A DNA stretch of 64,000 nt from the NCBI RefSeq assembly GCF_047470865.1, contig NZ_JAZDRH010000004.1:62001-126000 (forward strand). Direction: 5' to 3'. The position numbers were made by a program, and so were the translations under genes. This stretch comes from JAZDRH01 sp047470865. Lineage in GTDB: Bacteria; Pseudomonadota; Gammaproteobacteria; Pseudomonadales; Pseudomonadaceae. Of this stretch, positions 36,152 through 45,113 are shown one piece after another (the first letter of the stretch is position 1; each line of letters starts with the position of its first letter). Under the pieces are notes generated by a model. That model ran no database searches and was not told where the DNA came from. It was given only the letters and a program-made list of their open reading frames with translations.

Positions 36152-37197
36152 TTATCGCCTCTTTCAACCATGCTTGTTCCCTGCCAACCTGTTTGTGGAG
36201 CTGCAAAATGCCAAATAATAGGGCGCTGCTCGCCATCAGCACGCGCTTGTTGATTGTTATCTAATACAATCCAAGCCCCTTTTTCACTAATCCAAAGCCC
36301 TTCTGCAATACCAAAGGGACCTTTTGGATTTAGTTTATCTGGAAGTAAGGCTGTTTGTGCAAATGACCAGCATTGCTCCTCTTCACCTGTATTAGCATCA
36401 CGTCGACAAATTTGATGCTCTAAGCGTTCTAAACTATAAATTTTGCCACGAAACCAAACTAAATCAGTGAAATCTTTGTAATATTTTTGGCCATTGAAAA
36501 TTGAGTTTTCTCGATCGTTATCATTAGCGAATAGGCAATTTTCTGTGCATTCCCATCTATCAGGAAAAGTAGCGCCTCTAACACGATCAGGTATGTGTTT
36601 TGTTGGGCTTTCGCTAAATTTTAAGTGGAAAATCCCCCGTGCTTGTCGCTCAGCCGCTAACCACATTTGTGTTCCATCTGGATTAAGCGCAATACCTTCA
36701 AAACCTGCATTATAAATTTTCAGCAAGCCATTCGCCTTTGCCAAATTAAACATAGCGCTAGGCAGATTAACCCAGTGTGTTGTGTTATCAGGCCGTATTT
36801 GCAAAACAGCATGGGTAGATTCACTGACTAAATACTTATTACCCTGTTCATCACAACTAATACCTTCAAAATCATAATCACCAGCTCGCCAGAGCGCAGC
36901 GCTTTTGGCGGTAGGACTTAAAGGAATATACTCCATGGGAGGCTGAGTTATGCTAAAAGGCTGAGCAATAGCTTGTACCCTATGAGTATCTGATTGAAAT
37001 TCAAGCTGATAAATATGCTCATCATCCTTATCAGACACAGTCCAAAACTGATCTTGACAGTACGCCAAACCAGAAAGATTACCTGCTTTTACGCCATCAA
37101 CTACGTACTCATTGAGTAAGTTTAACTTAGGTATTTCTGCGTAACCTTGACAGCTAAAGAGGATAGCCAAACCTGCAGTTATTGACCTTATGCTCAT
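36148..37197 (-). CDS. secreted esterase-like (phytase-like domain) protein
   Basis: 349 residues with a signal peptide (to about residue 20, QGYAEI). The repeated short beta-blade patterns (GLAYCQDQFWTVSD, YDFEGISCDEQGNKYLVSES, FEGIALNPDGTQMWLAAE) suggest a six-bladed propeller, as in the esterase-like/phytase family. Several Cys would form periplasmic disulfides. Substrate unknown. It is wedged between parE and parC with 4-base overlaps on both sides, so it is always co-expressed with topoisomerase IV. Confidence 0.83.
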   Translation of the reverse strand: MSIRSITAGLAILFSCQGYAEIPKLNLLNEYVVDGVKAGNLSGLAYCQDQFWTVSDKDDEHIYQLEFQSDTHRVQAIAQPFSITQPPMEYIPLSPTAKSAALWRAGDYDFEGISCDEQGNKYLVSESTHAVLQIRPDNTTHWVNLPSAMFNLAKANGLLKIYNAGFEGIALNPDGTQMWLAAERQARGIFHLKFSESPTKHIPDRVRGATFPDRWECTENCLFANDNDRENSIFNGQKYYKDFTDLVWFRGKIYSLERLEHQICRRDANTGEEEQCWSFAQTALLPDKLNPKGPFGIAEGLWISEKGAWIVLDNNQQARADGEQRPIIWHFAAPQTGWQGTSMVERGDK

Positions 37198-39089
37198 ATT
37201 AAAACCTCAGCTAGATTACCTTTATTTTCTAGCCAAGTTTTACGATCACCTGACCGTTTCTTGGCCAATAACATATCCATTAACTCACAGGCTTCTTCAG
37301 CATTATCTAAAGTAAGCTGAACCAAGCGGCGTGTATTGGGATCCATAGTTGTCTCACGCAATTGCGAAGGATTCATCTCACCCAAGCCTTTAAAGCGTGT
37401 AACTTGCACTTTCTGGCGTTTATTCTGATTTGTTAAGCGTTCGATAATGGCATCACGCTCTGTTTCATCTAGTGCGTAATGAATTTCTTTACCAATATCA
37501 ATGCGATACAGGGGGGGCATGGCTACATAAATATGACCATGTGCTACTAGTGGACGAAAATGCTGTACAAATAAAGCACAGAGTAAAGTTGCGATATGTA
37601 GTCCATCTGAATCGGCATCGGCCAAAATACAAATTTTTCCATAACGCAATTGGCTAATATCTTCGGCTCCAGGATCTACACCAATGGCTACGGCAATATC
37701 ATGCACTTCTTGGGAACCTAAAACCACACTACCATCAACTTCCCAAGTATTTAATATCTTACCGCGCAGCGGCATAATCGCCTGAAACTCTTTATCGCGG
37801 GCTTGCTTAGCACTACCTCCAGCGGAATCACCCTCGACTAAAAATAGCTCGCCACGCATAGGATCTTGTCCTGTGCAATCGGCTAACTTACCGGGTAGGG
37901 CGGGCCCTTGCGTAATACGTTTACGCTCAACCTTTTTAGCTGATTTTAAGCGTCTGCCAGCATTGCTAATGGCCAGTTCAGCCAGTTGCGTGCCTATCTC
38001 ATGGTTGCTGTTTAACCATAAGCTAAAAGCATCTTTTACAACACCAGCGACAAAGCCAGCAGCATTACGTGAGGATAACCGTTCTTTGGTTTGGCCTGAA
38101 AACTGGGGCTCCTGAATCTTTAATGACAAAACAAAGCAGATTTTTTCCCATACATCCTCAGGCGCCAGCTTAACCCCACGCGGAAGTAGATTGCGAATTT
38201 CACAGAACTCACGCATAGCATCAAGCAAACCTTGGCGCAAACCATTTACATGAGTACCACCTTGCGCTGTAGGAATAAGGTTAACATAGCTTTCTTGGAT
38301 GCTATCACCACCTTCGGGCAACCAGAGCAACGCCCATTCTACTTTTTCCCCTGTACCTGCAAAGCTGCCGCAAAATGGCTCTTGCGGTAAGCGTTCAAAC
38401 TCAGTAACAGCTTCAGTTAAATAACTACGTAATCCATCTTCAAAGAACCATTCAATTTTTTCATCGGTATTTTTATCATGAAAACTAATGGTTAGGCCTG
38501 GGCACAATACAGCTTTCGCTTTAAGCACATGTTTTAAACGGGAAACTGAAAACTTAGCGCTGTCAAAATACTTAGGATCAGGCCAGAAGCGTACTGAGGT
38601 ACCTGTATTACGCTTACCTACAGTACCTATGACATCTAAATCTGTAGCTTTGAAACCATCTTTAAAGCTCATCTGATGCTCTTGCCCATCGCGCTTTACA
38701 CGTACTTCAACCAAGGTCGATAAGGCATTAACGACTGAGATACCTACACCATGCAGGCCACCTGAAAATTCATAATTTTTATTGGAAAATTTACCACCTG
38801 CATGTAAGCGCGTAAAAATCAGCTCAACCCCAGGAATGCCCTCTTCAGGGTGTAAATCTACAGGCATGCCGCGCCCGTCGTCAGTAACCTCTAAGGACTG
38901 ATCGACGTGTAGAATCACCTGAATATTGCGCGCGTGTCCCGCTAAAGCTTCATCAACACTGTTATCTATTACTTCTTGTGCCAGATGGTTTGGACGCGTT
39001 GTGTCTGTATACATACCAGGGCGTTTGCGCACTGGATCTAACCCTGAAAGAACCTCAATCGCATCAGCGGTATAACTTGTATTACTCAT
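37194..39089 (-). CDS. parE: DNA topoisomerase IV subunit B
   Basis: ATPase partner of ParC. 631 residues. GHKL motifs QEVIDNSVDEALAGHA, DDGRGMPVD and GGLHGVGISVVNAL. The TOPRIM part carries LFLVEGDSAGGSAKQ and ILADADSDGLHI. It overlaps yqiA by 4 bases upstream and the esterase-like gene by 4 bases downstream. Confidence 0.97.
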   Translation of the reverse strand: MSNTSYTADAIEVLSGLDPVRKRPGMYTDTTRPNHLAQEVIDNSVDEALAGHARNIQVILHVDQSLEVTDDGRGMPVDLHPEEGIPGVELIFTRLHAGGKFSNKNYEFSGGLHGVGISVVNALSTLVEVRVKRDGQEHQMSFKDGFKATDLDVIGTVGKRNTGTSVRFWPDPKYFDSAKFSVSRLKHVLKAKAVLCPGLTISFHDKNTDEKIEWFFEDGLRSYLTEAVTEFERLPQEPFCGSFAGTGEKVEWALLWLPEGGDSIQESYVNLIPTAQGGTHVNGLRQGLLDAMREFCEIRNLLPRGVKLAPEDVWEKICFVLSLKIQEPQFSGQTKERLSSRNAAGFVAGVVKDAFSLWLNSNHEIGTQLAELAISNAGRRLKSAKKVERKRITQGPALPGKLADCTGQDPMRGELFLVEGDSAGGSAKQARDKEFQAIMPLRGKILNTWEVDGSVVLGSQEVHDIAVAIGVDPGAEDISQLRYGKICILADADSDGLHIATLLCALFVQHFRPLVAHGHIYVAMPPLYRIDIGKEIHYALDETERDAIIERLTNQNKRQKVQVTRFKGLGEMNPSQLRETTMDPNTRRLVQLTLDNAEEACELMDMLLAKKRSGDRKTWLENKGNLAEVLI

Positions 39090-39712
39090 TCAACACCATC
39101 TATTTTAGTTAAATCTAATTGAGCTACATGTTCAGCAGCTACGCCAGCAAACAACAAAAGTGCTGGCAAATGCTGGGCAAAGTTAGCAAATCCATGATCT
39201 CCACCTGCTTCAATGCGCAAACTACAGGCTTGATAATAGTGTTCAGCATGACGATAGTTTAGTGTTTCATCCCCTGTTTGCAGCCAAACTTGATAGTTTT
39301 CTTGCGCGGTTGGGGCACTTACTTCTAATGCGGCTAACGCTTCAAGATGCTCCTTTGTCAGTTGCCAGCGCTCACCGGTATAGAGATTTTCTTGCTCACC
39401 CAAGATGCCATCAAATAATGTATGTGGTGCAACAGCTGGATTGATCAACAATGCAGGCAATTGATACTGCCTTGCTAAATAAGTACTGTAATAGCCGCCT
39501 AAAGAGCTACCCACTAAGGTCAAGTTCAGCTGTGGGTCAATCAAAGACTCAAGCAGTGCAATGGCTTGTGCAGGGTGATGAGGTAACTGTGGGATAATTA
39601 AATGCTCACTAGGTAACTCAAGCTGTTGCCATGCCAGCTGAAGCTGTTTTGCTTTCACAGAGGAAGGTGCACTATTAAATCCATGTAAATATAAAATAGC
39701 TGGAGCAAGCAT
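39086..39712 (-). CDS. yqiA: YqiA-family esterase
   Basis: A 208-residue single-domain alpha/beta hydrolase: ILYLHGFNSAPSSVKA at the N-terminus, nucleophile elbow LVGSSLGGYYSTYLA, acidic residue near QTGDETLNY and His in AGGDHGFANF. E. coli YqiA is an esterase on short acyl CoA and p-nitrophenyl esters, encoded directly upstream of parE as here. Start ATG 39712 with GAGAG upstream; a GTG five codons earlier lacks a ribosome site. Confidence 0.9.
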   Translation of the reverse strand: MLAPAILYLHGFNSAPSSVKAKQLQLAWQQLELPSEHLIIPQLPHHPAQAIALLESLIDPQLNLTLVGSSLGGYYSTYLARQYQLPALLINPAVAPHTLFDGILGEQENLYTGERWQLTKEHLEALAALEVSAPTAQENYQVWLQTGDETLNYRHAEHYYQACSLRIEAGGDHGFANFAQHLPALLLFAGVAAEHVAQLDLTKIDGVE

Positions 39713-39761
39713 GCTGTTAACTCTCACACGTAACTAACAAGCTACCAAGCATAGCATTGTT

Positions 39762-40547
39762 TTAATAACCGCTTGCGTGCTCATCGGCTAAAAAGCTGTT
39801 TTCAGGCAAGCGTTTAACATAAGTGGTAAAACGTCCATCAGCATAAAGCTGAAAAACCCGAAAGCCTGGTTGTTGTGTATCCACCTTAAAATCCTCGGCC
39901 CATGGCATAAATTGCACGCAAGTAGAAGGTGTAGTAACAATACGGATATGTTCTAGAGTTAAGTCAGATAGCTGATGAGCATGTCCACAAGAAACAAGCT
40001 TGACTTGCGGAAACTGTTTTATACAAGCAAGAAACTCATCAGCATTACGCAGGTTAATATTATCAAGCCAAGCACTACCTAATGGTAAGATATGGTGGTG
40101 TATAGCCAGCATAATATGTTCTTGCTCTGTTGTTTTTAGCTTTTTTTCAAGTGCTGGAATATCAGCTAAATAACCATAGGATTGATGACGTACATGCGAG
40201 TTCAGGGTCAATAATAGCCAGTTTCCTAAACTAGTTTGCGTATTTAGAAAGCTATTATTGCGACAAAAACTTTGCATTTGTAACAGCTCATCATGATTTC
40301 CAGGTAGCCACCTTGTATTACTTGCCAAACCTTCTGTGTAATGAGCAAACTGGCGATAGGCTACTGGTGAGCTATCTTGAGCGATATCTCCAGTAACTAA
40401 CAGTAAATCAATTTCGCCCATTTCCTGCCTTACCAAGCTCACTACCTGTTTAAAACTTTCTAATGTAGTGATGCCCAGCAATTGAGCGTCAGGCTGGGAA
40501 AACAGATGACTGTCTGTAATCTGCACTATAGTTGCAATCGGCTGCAC
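39762..40547 (-). CDS. cpdA: 3',5'-cyclic AMP phosphodiesterase CpdA
   Basis: A class III (metallophosphoesterase) cAMP phosphodiesterase, 261 residues. Metal ligands are visible in order: QITDSHLF, LVTGDIAQD, LPGNHDEL, AIHHHILP and SCGHAHQ. It lowers cAMP and thereby tunes Crp/Vfr-type regulation. Start is GTG 40547 with AAGAGA upstream. It is upstream of yqiA-parE, as in other gammaproteobacteria, with a 49-base gap to yqiA. Confidence 0.94.
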   Translation of the reverse strand: MQPIATIVQITDSHLFSQPDAQLLGITTLESFKQVVSLVRQEMGEIDLLLVTGDIAQDSSPVAYRQFAHYTEGLASNTRWLPGNHDELLQMQSFCRNNSFLNTQTSLGNWLLLTLNSHVRHQSYGYLADIPALEKKLKTTEQEHIMLAIHHHILPLGSAWLDNINLRNADEFLACIKQFPQVKLVSCGHAHQLSDLTLEHIRIVTTPSTCVQFMPWAEDFKVDTQQPGFRVFQLYADGRFTTYVKRLPENSFLADEHASGY

Positions 40548-40715
40548 GATACTTATCTCTTACTCAAGGATATTTAAGCTATCTTGTTTAATATTATCGT
40601 TAATTTGATTTTAGATGGGCAAATCTATCACGAATATTTAGTCCACTTAAGGATCTTGAACAATGCTTGATTTTATTCACATTTTTTAGCTGTTAAAAAA
40701 CTTTTTCACACCAAA

Positions 40716-40730
40716 TGAGAAAAATTCTCA
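40716..40730. promoter_or_regulatory. candidate upstream Fur site
   Basis: TGAGAAAAATTCTCA is a perfect 6-bp inverted repeat of the TGAGAA/TTCTCA type seen in pseudomonad Fur sites. It ends 9 bases before the -35 box of the sRNA promoter. Fur binding is inferred. Confidence 0.5.
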
Positions 40731-40738
40731 AAAAGATG

Positions 40739-40766
40739 TTGACATGCAAATGAGAATCGCTATTAT
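40739..40766 (+). promoter_or_regulatory. sRNA promoter with embedded Fur box
   Basis: TTGACA (40739-40744), a 16-base spacer and TATTAT (40761-40766) form a near-consensus sigma-70 promoter. The spacer and -10 together read GCAAATGAGAATCGCTATTA, which on the minus strand matches much of a Fur operator (AATAAT...ATTCTCATTTGC). Iron-loaded Fur would block RNA polymerase directly. The predicted start is near 40773. Confidence 0.75.
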
Positions 40767-40772
40767 TAACTC

Positions 40773-40885
40773 AACTGGTCGCAAGATCAGCCGATAACCG
40801 AATTTCCGTCAGGTTGGTTGTTCAGGTTATCTCCTCATCAGGCTAAACACGGTTTTTGACCCATACTCTGTATGGGTCTTTTTTT
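40773..40885 (+). ncRNA. prrF: PrrF-like iron-responsive small RNA
   Basis: About 113 bases from AACTGGTCGC to the terminator. The 5' segment AACTGGTCGCAAGATCAGCC and the central CTCCTCATCAGGCTAA match the Pseudomonas PrrF sRNAs as I remember them, and the length is right. Between them lies a hairpin-capable stretch (GGTTGGTTGTTCAGG). PrrF RNAs accumulate in iron starvation and, with Hfq, repress mRNAs of iron-rich proteins such as SodB and TCA-cycle enzymes by pairing near the start codon. Only one copy is seen here, between cpdA and pgeF. Rfam search was not possible. Confidence 0.85.
40858..40885 (+). terminator. intrinsic terminator of the PrrF-like sRNA
   Basis: A 9-bp perfect stem (GACCCATAC/GTATGGGTC) with a 3-base loop and seven T, forming the 3' end of the sRNA. 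Confidence 0.92.
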
Positions 40886-40903
40886 ATCTAAATTTTTATT
40901 TGT

Positions 40904-41635
40904 TTAATCAAGCCAAATTAAGCTGGCAAAACGTCCTGTCACTGAGTTTCTACGATATGAGTAAAAACGCTGATCATAATAAGTACATTCACCGCCACCA
41001 TAGACCTGATGCACACCACAACTGGCTAAACGAATACGTGCGAGTTGATAGAGGTCAGCCATCCACTTACCCTGATTAACACTAGGCACAAAAGCCTGTT
41101 CTGCCTCCAAATGCTGACTCATAAAAGCGTCACGCACTTGCAAACCAACTTCAAATGCCGCCTGACTAATAGCTGGACCTAACCAAGCCATAAGCTGGTC
41201 TGGCGCTGTCGTAAATTGCTTAACTGTCTGCTCCAACATTCCACCTGCTAGCCCACGCCAACCGGCATGTGCGGCAGCAACCTGCGTGCCTTGCTGATCA
41301 CAAAATAACACTGGCAAACAGTCGGCCGTCATCACACAGCAAGCAATCCCTTTTTGCTGCGTAATTGAAGCATCTGCAGTACAACGCATATGCGTTACTG
41401 CATCCGCTACGGCAGTACCATGAACCTGCTCTAGCCATGTGGGCTGACAGTGTAACTGTTGCGCCAAAAACTGCCGATTATGAGCAACAGCCATTTTATC
41501 ATCACCCACATGATCGCCTAGATTAAAACTGGCGTAAGGCCCCTGACTAAGGCCTCCAGATACTGTCGTAACACAGCTTTTTACATTACTGGGCGCAGGC
41601 CAATCAGGCGCCAACCAATCAAAGGGTAAAGGCAT
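40904..41635 (-). CDS. pgeF: peptidoglycan editing factor PgeF (YfiH/laccase-domain family)
   Basis: 243 residues. Signatures: LSQGPYASFNLGDHVGDD at the N-terminus, VTADCLPVLFCD with the metal Cys, AAAHAGWRGLAGGMLE with the catalytic His, and GGGECTYYDQRFYSYRR near the end. The family hydrolyses wrongly incorporated L-Ser from UDP-MurNAc precursors; members were earlier called polyphenol oxidases. It starts 3 bases after rluD, the usual gene pair. Confidence 0.94.
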   Translation of the reverse strand: MPLPFDWLAPDWPAPSNVKSCVTTVSGGLSQGPYASFNLGDHVGDDKMAVAHNRQFLAQQLHCQPTWLEQVHGTAVADAVTHMRCTADASITQQKGIACCVMTADCLPVLFCDQQGTQVAAAHAGWRGLAGGMLEQTVKQFTTAPDQLMAWLGPAISQAAFEVGLQVRDAFMSQHLEAEQAFVPSVNQGKWMADLYQLARIRLASCGVHQVYGGGECTYYDQRFYSYRRNSVTGRFASLIWLD

Positions 41636-41638
41636 TAG

Positions 41639-42613
41639 TTATCCTACAAAAGATTCACGATCTTGACGCAATAAGGTTAGCAGCCACGTAAAATCTTCTG
41701 GGAGAGGTGCTTCCCATTTCATAGCTTGCTGCGTTATTGGATGGGTTAACTCCAGAAAGCGTGCATGCAGAGCTTGACGTGGAAAATCTCGCAAGGTTTC
41801 TACCATAGTTGGATTAGCCGCTGGCGGAATCTTAAAGCGGCCACCATAGGTTTGATCGCCTATCAGAGGAAAACCAACATAGGACATATGCACACGAATC
41901 TGATGGGTACGTCCTGTTTCTAATTTTACACGCACATGGGTATGGGCTCTAAATCTATCCAACACGCGATAGTGTGTAATGGCTTGCTTGCCATTTTCTG
42001 TGACAGCCATTTTTTGTCGCGATTGGCTATGACGTCCTATAGGCGCATCAATGGTATCGCCTGAAGTTACTACGCCAACCACAATAGCTTCATAGGTACG
42101 ACCAACAGTACGCGCCTGTAGCTGTTCAACAAGATTGGTGTGTGCCTCTAATGTTTTAGCAACCACCATTAATCCTGTTGTATCTTTATCTAAACGATGC
42201 ACAATGCCGGCACGAGGTACCTGAGCAATACTTGGCACATGATGCAAGAGCGCATTTAAAATAGTACCATCGGCATGTCCCGCTGCTGGATGCACTACCA
42301 AATCTGTGGGCTTGTTGATGACCAGAATATAGTCATCCTCATAAACGATATCTAAAGGGATATCCTGCGCTAGCCATTCACCCTGCGCTTCTAGTTCTGC
42401 CATTAATTCAAGCTTAGAGCCACTGTGCACTGTGTCGCGTGGACGTTTAACCTGACCATCGACAGTTAAGCGCCCCTCTTTAATCCAAGCCGTTAAGCGT
42501 GAACGTGAATGCTCATCGAACAATTGTGCTGCAACTTGGTCTAAGCGCTGCCCCCCCAGTTCAAAGGGAACATCGGCCTGCAACTGGATGGTTTCTGTGA
42601 TATTAACTGGCAT
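41639..42613 (-). CDS. rluD: 23S rRNA pseudouridine synthase RluD
   Basis: Makes pseudouridines in helix 69 of 23S rRNA. An S4-like domain (RLDQVAAQLFDEHSRSRL) is followed by the RluA-type catalytic domain with RAGIVHRLDKDTTGLMVVAK (catalytic Asp). TGRTHQIRVHMSYVGFPLIGDQ lies near the C-terminus. 324 residues. It is divergent from bamD and upstream of pgeF, the classic bamD/rluD/pgeF arrangement. Confidence 0.96.
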   Translation of the reverse strand: MPVNITETIQLQADVPFELGGQRLDQVAAQLFDEHSRSRLTAWIKEGRLTVDGQVKRPRDTVHSGSKLELMAELEAQGEWLAQDIPLDIVYEDDYILVINKPTDLVVHPAAGHADGTILNALLHHVPSIAQVPRAGIVHRLDKDTTGLMVVAKTLEAHTNLVEQLQARTVGRTYEAIVVGVVTSGDTIDAPIGRHSQSRQKMAVTENGKQAITHYRVLDRFRAHTHVRVKLETGRTHQIRVHMSYVGFPLIGDQTYGGRFKIPPAANPTMVETLRDFPRQALHARFLELTHPITQQAMKWEAPLPEDFTWLLTLLRQDRESFVG

Positions 42614-42757
42614 ACTATTTATTAAACATTAGGTTTTGATGTTTAACGCTTGTAGTTCAATACAGCGTCTTTTATGCTTCGCATATACGAAAGGTTGCCC
42701 ACTATAACAGGACGGCTTATTTTAAGTCAGCCAACCGTCACTAGGACGTTAGCTAAA

Positions 42758-43753
42758 ATGCATGTGAAATCTTTACTGCTTATTGCCTCATTCGCACTGA
42801 TTACGGCGTGTTCATCTAACAAAGTAATAGACGAAAACTTAAGCGAAACAGAGCTTTATCAACTTGCTCAAACGGATTTAGACAAAGAAAACTACAGCTC
42901 AGCAGTAAAAAAACTGAAAGCTTTAGAAACACGTTATCCCTTTGGGCGTTATGCTGAACAATCGCAATTAGAGTTAATCTACGCACAATATAAAAGCGGA
43001 AACACCACAGAAGCAATGGCCTCTGCGGACCGTTTTATGCGCCTGCACCCGCAACATAAAGATATTGACTACGCTTACTACTTAAAAGGCTTAGCCGCCT
43101 TTGAACAAGATAGAGGCATAGTTGCACGCTTTTTGCCATTAGATATGACCAAGCGCGACCCAGGTTCTGCACGTAACTCCTATAATCAATTTGCTCAATT
43201 AACAGCGCGTTATCCCCATAGTCGCTATGCACCCGATGCGAAACAACGCATGATTTATTTGCGCAACCTGTTGTCTTACTACGAAGCGAACGTAGGCTAC
43301 TATTATTTACGTCGTAATGCCTATGTTGCCTCTTTAAACCGTGGCACCTATATTGTTGAAAACTATCAAGGCACACCTTCTGTAGCAGACGGATTGGCAT
43401 TGATGACGGAATCCTATCGCCATCTTGGCTTAAATGATTTGGCAGAAGTTTCCTTAAAAACACTCATGACCAACTACCCTGATCACCCTAGTGTGGTAAA
43501 AGGCGAGTTCAAAGCACGTATTAAAGAAGAAGATCGCCGTAACTGGTTAAGCCGTATGACACTTGGTGTTATTGATGGCACAGAGAGCAAACGGCCACAA
43601 ATGAGCCAAGCCGATAAAGATATGATCAACCAATATAAGGATGCGGTTGAAAACTTATCTAAAGAGCTAAATCAAGGTGAAGAGCAAACAATCCAAACCG
43701 AGAAACCATCACGCACTTGGAAGAGCCGTTTAACTTTTGGTATCTGGGAATAA
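42758..43753 (+). CDS. bamD: outer membrane assembly lipoprotein BamD
   Basis: Essential lipoprotein of the Bam complex that inserts beta-barrels. Signal peptide with lipobox LITAC, then tetratricopeptide repeats (YSSAVKKLKALETRYPFGRYAEQSQLEL pattern) over about residues 35-260. 331 residues from ATG 42758, where MHVKSLLLIASF gives a proper lipoprotein signal; an in-frame ATG at 42674 would put 28 residues ahead of it and is unlikely. A terminator follows. Confidence 0.95.
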   Translation: MHVKSLLLIASFALITACSSNKVIDENLSETELYQLAQTDLDKENYSSAVKKLKALETRYPFGRYAEQSQLELIYAQYKSGNTTEAMASADRFMRLHPQHKDIDYAYYLKGLAAFEQDRGIVARFLPLDMTKRDPGSARNSYNQFAQLTARYPHSRYAPDAKQRMIYLRNLLSYYEANVGYYYLRRNAYVASLNRGTYIVENYQGTPSVADGLALMTESYRHLGLNDLAEVSLKTLMTNYPDHPSVVKGEFKARIKEEDRRNWLSRMTLGVIDGTESKRPQMSQADKDMINQYKDAVENLSKELNQGEEQTIQTEKPSRTWKSRLTFGIWE

Positions 43754-43765
43754 GCGATCTATAAA

Positions 43766-43796
43766 AACAAAAGGAGGCCAATGCCTCCTTTTTGTT
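43766..43796. terminator. bidirectional intrinsic terminator
   Basis: Stem AAAAGGAGGC/GCCTCCTTTT with a 4-base loop, A-rich before and T-rich after, between the convergent bamD and glutathione-peroxidase genes. Confidence 0.88.
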
Positions 43797-43804
43797 GCTT
43801 AAGT

Positions 43805-44290
43805 TTACAAACCCAAAGCAGATTCAATGGCACTAAGTAACACAGGATCATCTGGTGTCGTACGTGACGCATAACGCCCAATCACCGCACCTTGCCCATC
43901 TAATAAGAACTTTTCAAAGTTCCACGCAATCTCACCAGGAAACTCAGCCCCTTCCCCTGCCAGTAAACGGTACAACGGATGACAGTTAGGCTCATTGACC
44001 AAGAGTTTTTCAGTCATAGGAAAAGTTACTGAGTAATGCTCTTTGCAAAACTGAGCAATCTCATCTGCTCCTGCGGGTTCTTGCTGTCCAAACTGATTGC
44101 AAGGTACACCTAGTACTGAAAAACCATGCTTAGCATAACTATCCTGTAGTGCTTGCAGCCCTTCGTACTGAGGAGTGAACCCACACTGTGAGGCCACATT
44201 TACAATCAATAGCACTTTATTAGCAAATTGATCTAATGCTAGCTCACTTCCGTCCAGAGCACACAAGTTCAAACGATGAATAGCGCTCAT
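43805..44290 (-). CDS. glutathione peroxidase family protein
   Basis: 161 residues. The peroxidatic residue is Cys36 in NVASQCGFTPQYEGLQ, a cysteine and not a selenocysteine. PCNQFGQQEP supplies the Gln, and WNFEKFLLD the Trp/Asn of the catalytic tetrad. Such Cys enzymes usually run on thioredoxin and reduce peroxides. Cytoplasmic, monocistronic. Confidence 0.94.
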   Translation of the reverse strand: MSAIHRLNLCALDGSELALDQFANKVLLIVNVASQCGFTPQYEGLQALQDSYAKHGFSVLGVPCNQFGQQEPAGADEIAQFCKEHYSVTFPMTEKLLVNEPNCHPLYRLLAGEGAEFPGEIAWNFEKFLLDGQGAVIGRYASRTTPDDPVLLSAIESALGL

Positions 44291-44385
44291 ATTTCATTAA
44301 CTCCTATTAAGCACATTATCGCTGTATGTTTTTACTAAGGGTACAAGTAAAGTGACACACATCTCATTTTGGTAATTATACCTTG

Positions 44386-44413
44386 AAAAAAAGCACCCTA
44401 AGGTGCTTTTTTT
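44386..44413. terminator. intrinsic terminator after slyD
   Basis: Seven A, then GCACC, a short loop, GGTGC and seven T. It lies between slyD and the peroxidase gene, both on the minus strand, and would end the slyD transcript. Confidence 0.88.
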
Positions 44414-44427
44414 GGGGCAACTATCTT

Positions 44428-44910
44428 TTAGTGATGACAACCTTCACCATGAATATGGCCATGGGTAATTTCATCAGCCGTAGCGTTGCGCACCTCAGTA
44501 ACCTCAACCTTAAAGGTTAAACGCTGTCCAGCGAGTGGATGATTTCCATCCACTACAACATCATCACCGTCAATATCACGAATAGTTACAACCTGCATAC
44601 CACCATCTGGGCCAGAGGCATGGAATTGCATACCTACAGCTAACTCTTCAACGCCCTCAAACATACTGCGGCTTAATGTCGCAACTAGCTCTGGCAAATA
44701 TTCACCGTAAGCTTGTTCTGGCTCAACAGTAACTTCTAACTTGTCACCTACACTTTTTCCCGTCAACGCTTGTTCAAGACCAGCAATAATATTTTGTGCG
44801 CCATGAAGATAGGTTAACGGCTCCGAATTTGCTGAACTATCAATAACTTCGCCGGCATCATTGGTTAACGTGTAATGAATTGAAACTGCTTTTTTGGCAG
44901 CAATAGACAT
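44428..44910 (-). CDS. slyD: SlyD-like FKBP peptidyl-prolyl isomerase
   Basis: 160 residues: an FKBP domain split by an IF (chaperone) insert. It starts VSIHYTLTNDAGEVIDSS, has YLHGAQNIIAGLEQAL, and the insert lies at about residues 65-125. The C-terminus is His/Cys-rich but short (HGHIHGEGCHH), a reduced form of the metal-binding tail of E. coli SlyD used in nickel delivery. Prolyl isomerase and chaperone in the cytoplasm. Confidence 0.93.
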   Translation of the reverse strand: MSIAAKKAVSIHYTLTNDAGEVIDSSANSEPLTYLHGAQNIIAGLEQALTGKSVGDKLEVTVEPEQAYGEYLPELVATLSRSMFEGVEELAVGMQFHASGPDGGMQVVTIRDIDGDDVVVDGNHPLAGQRLTFKVEVTEVRNATADEITHGHIHGEGCHH

Positions 44911-45113
44911 AGAAAAACCTATAAGGTGTGGTAAATGTAGATCTAGTTTAACGTCCTAAACAGTCGAATGCGACTTTAGAATGACAATACTTTTGCAGGA
45001 TTGCTGCAAGCGTCTAGGAAAGACAAGATTTTAAGCACTACAAAATCACCATGCTCTTGCATGTGATGCTCTAGCAAGACTTTTTAATCGTGTTTACTAA
45101 TCAAGGACAAAAT

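Noticed and set aside
42674..42757. 28-residue extension of BamD from ATG 42674
   Set aside because: It would displace the lipoprotein signal; the internal ATG 42758 gives the conserved start.
45040..45085. CTTGCATGTGATGCTCTAGCAAG-type inverted sequence upstream of ackA
   Set aside because: The pairing is short and imperfect and resembles no known regulator site.
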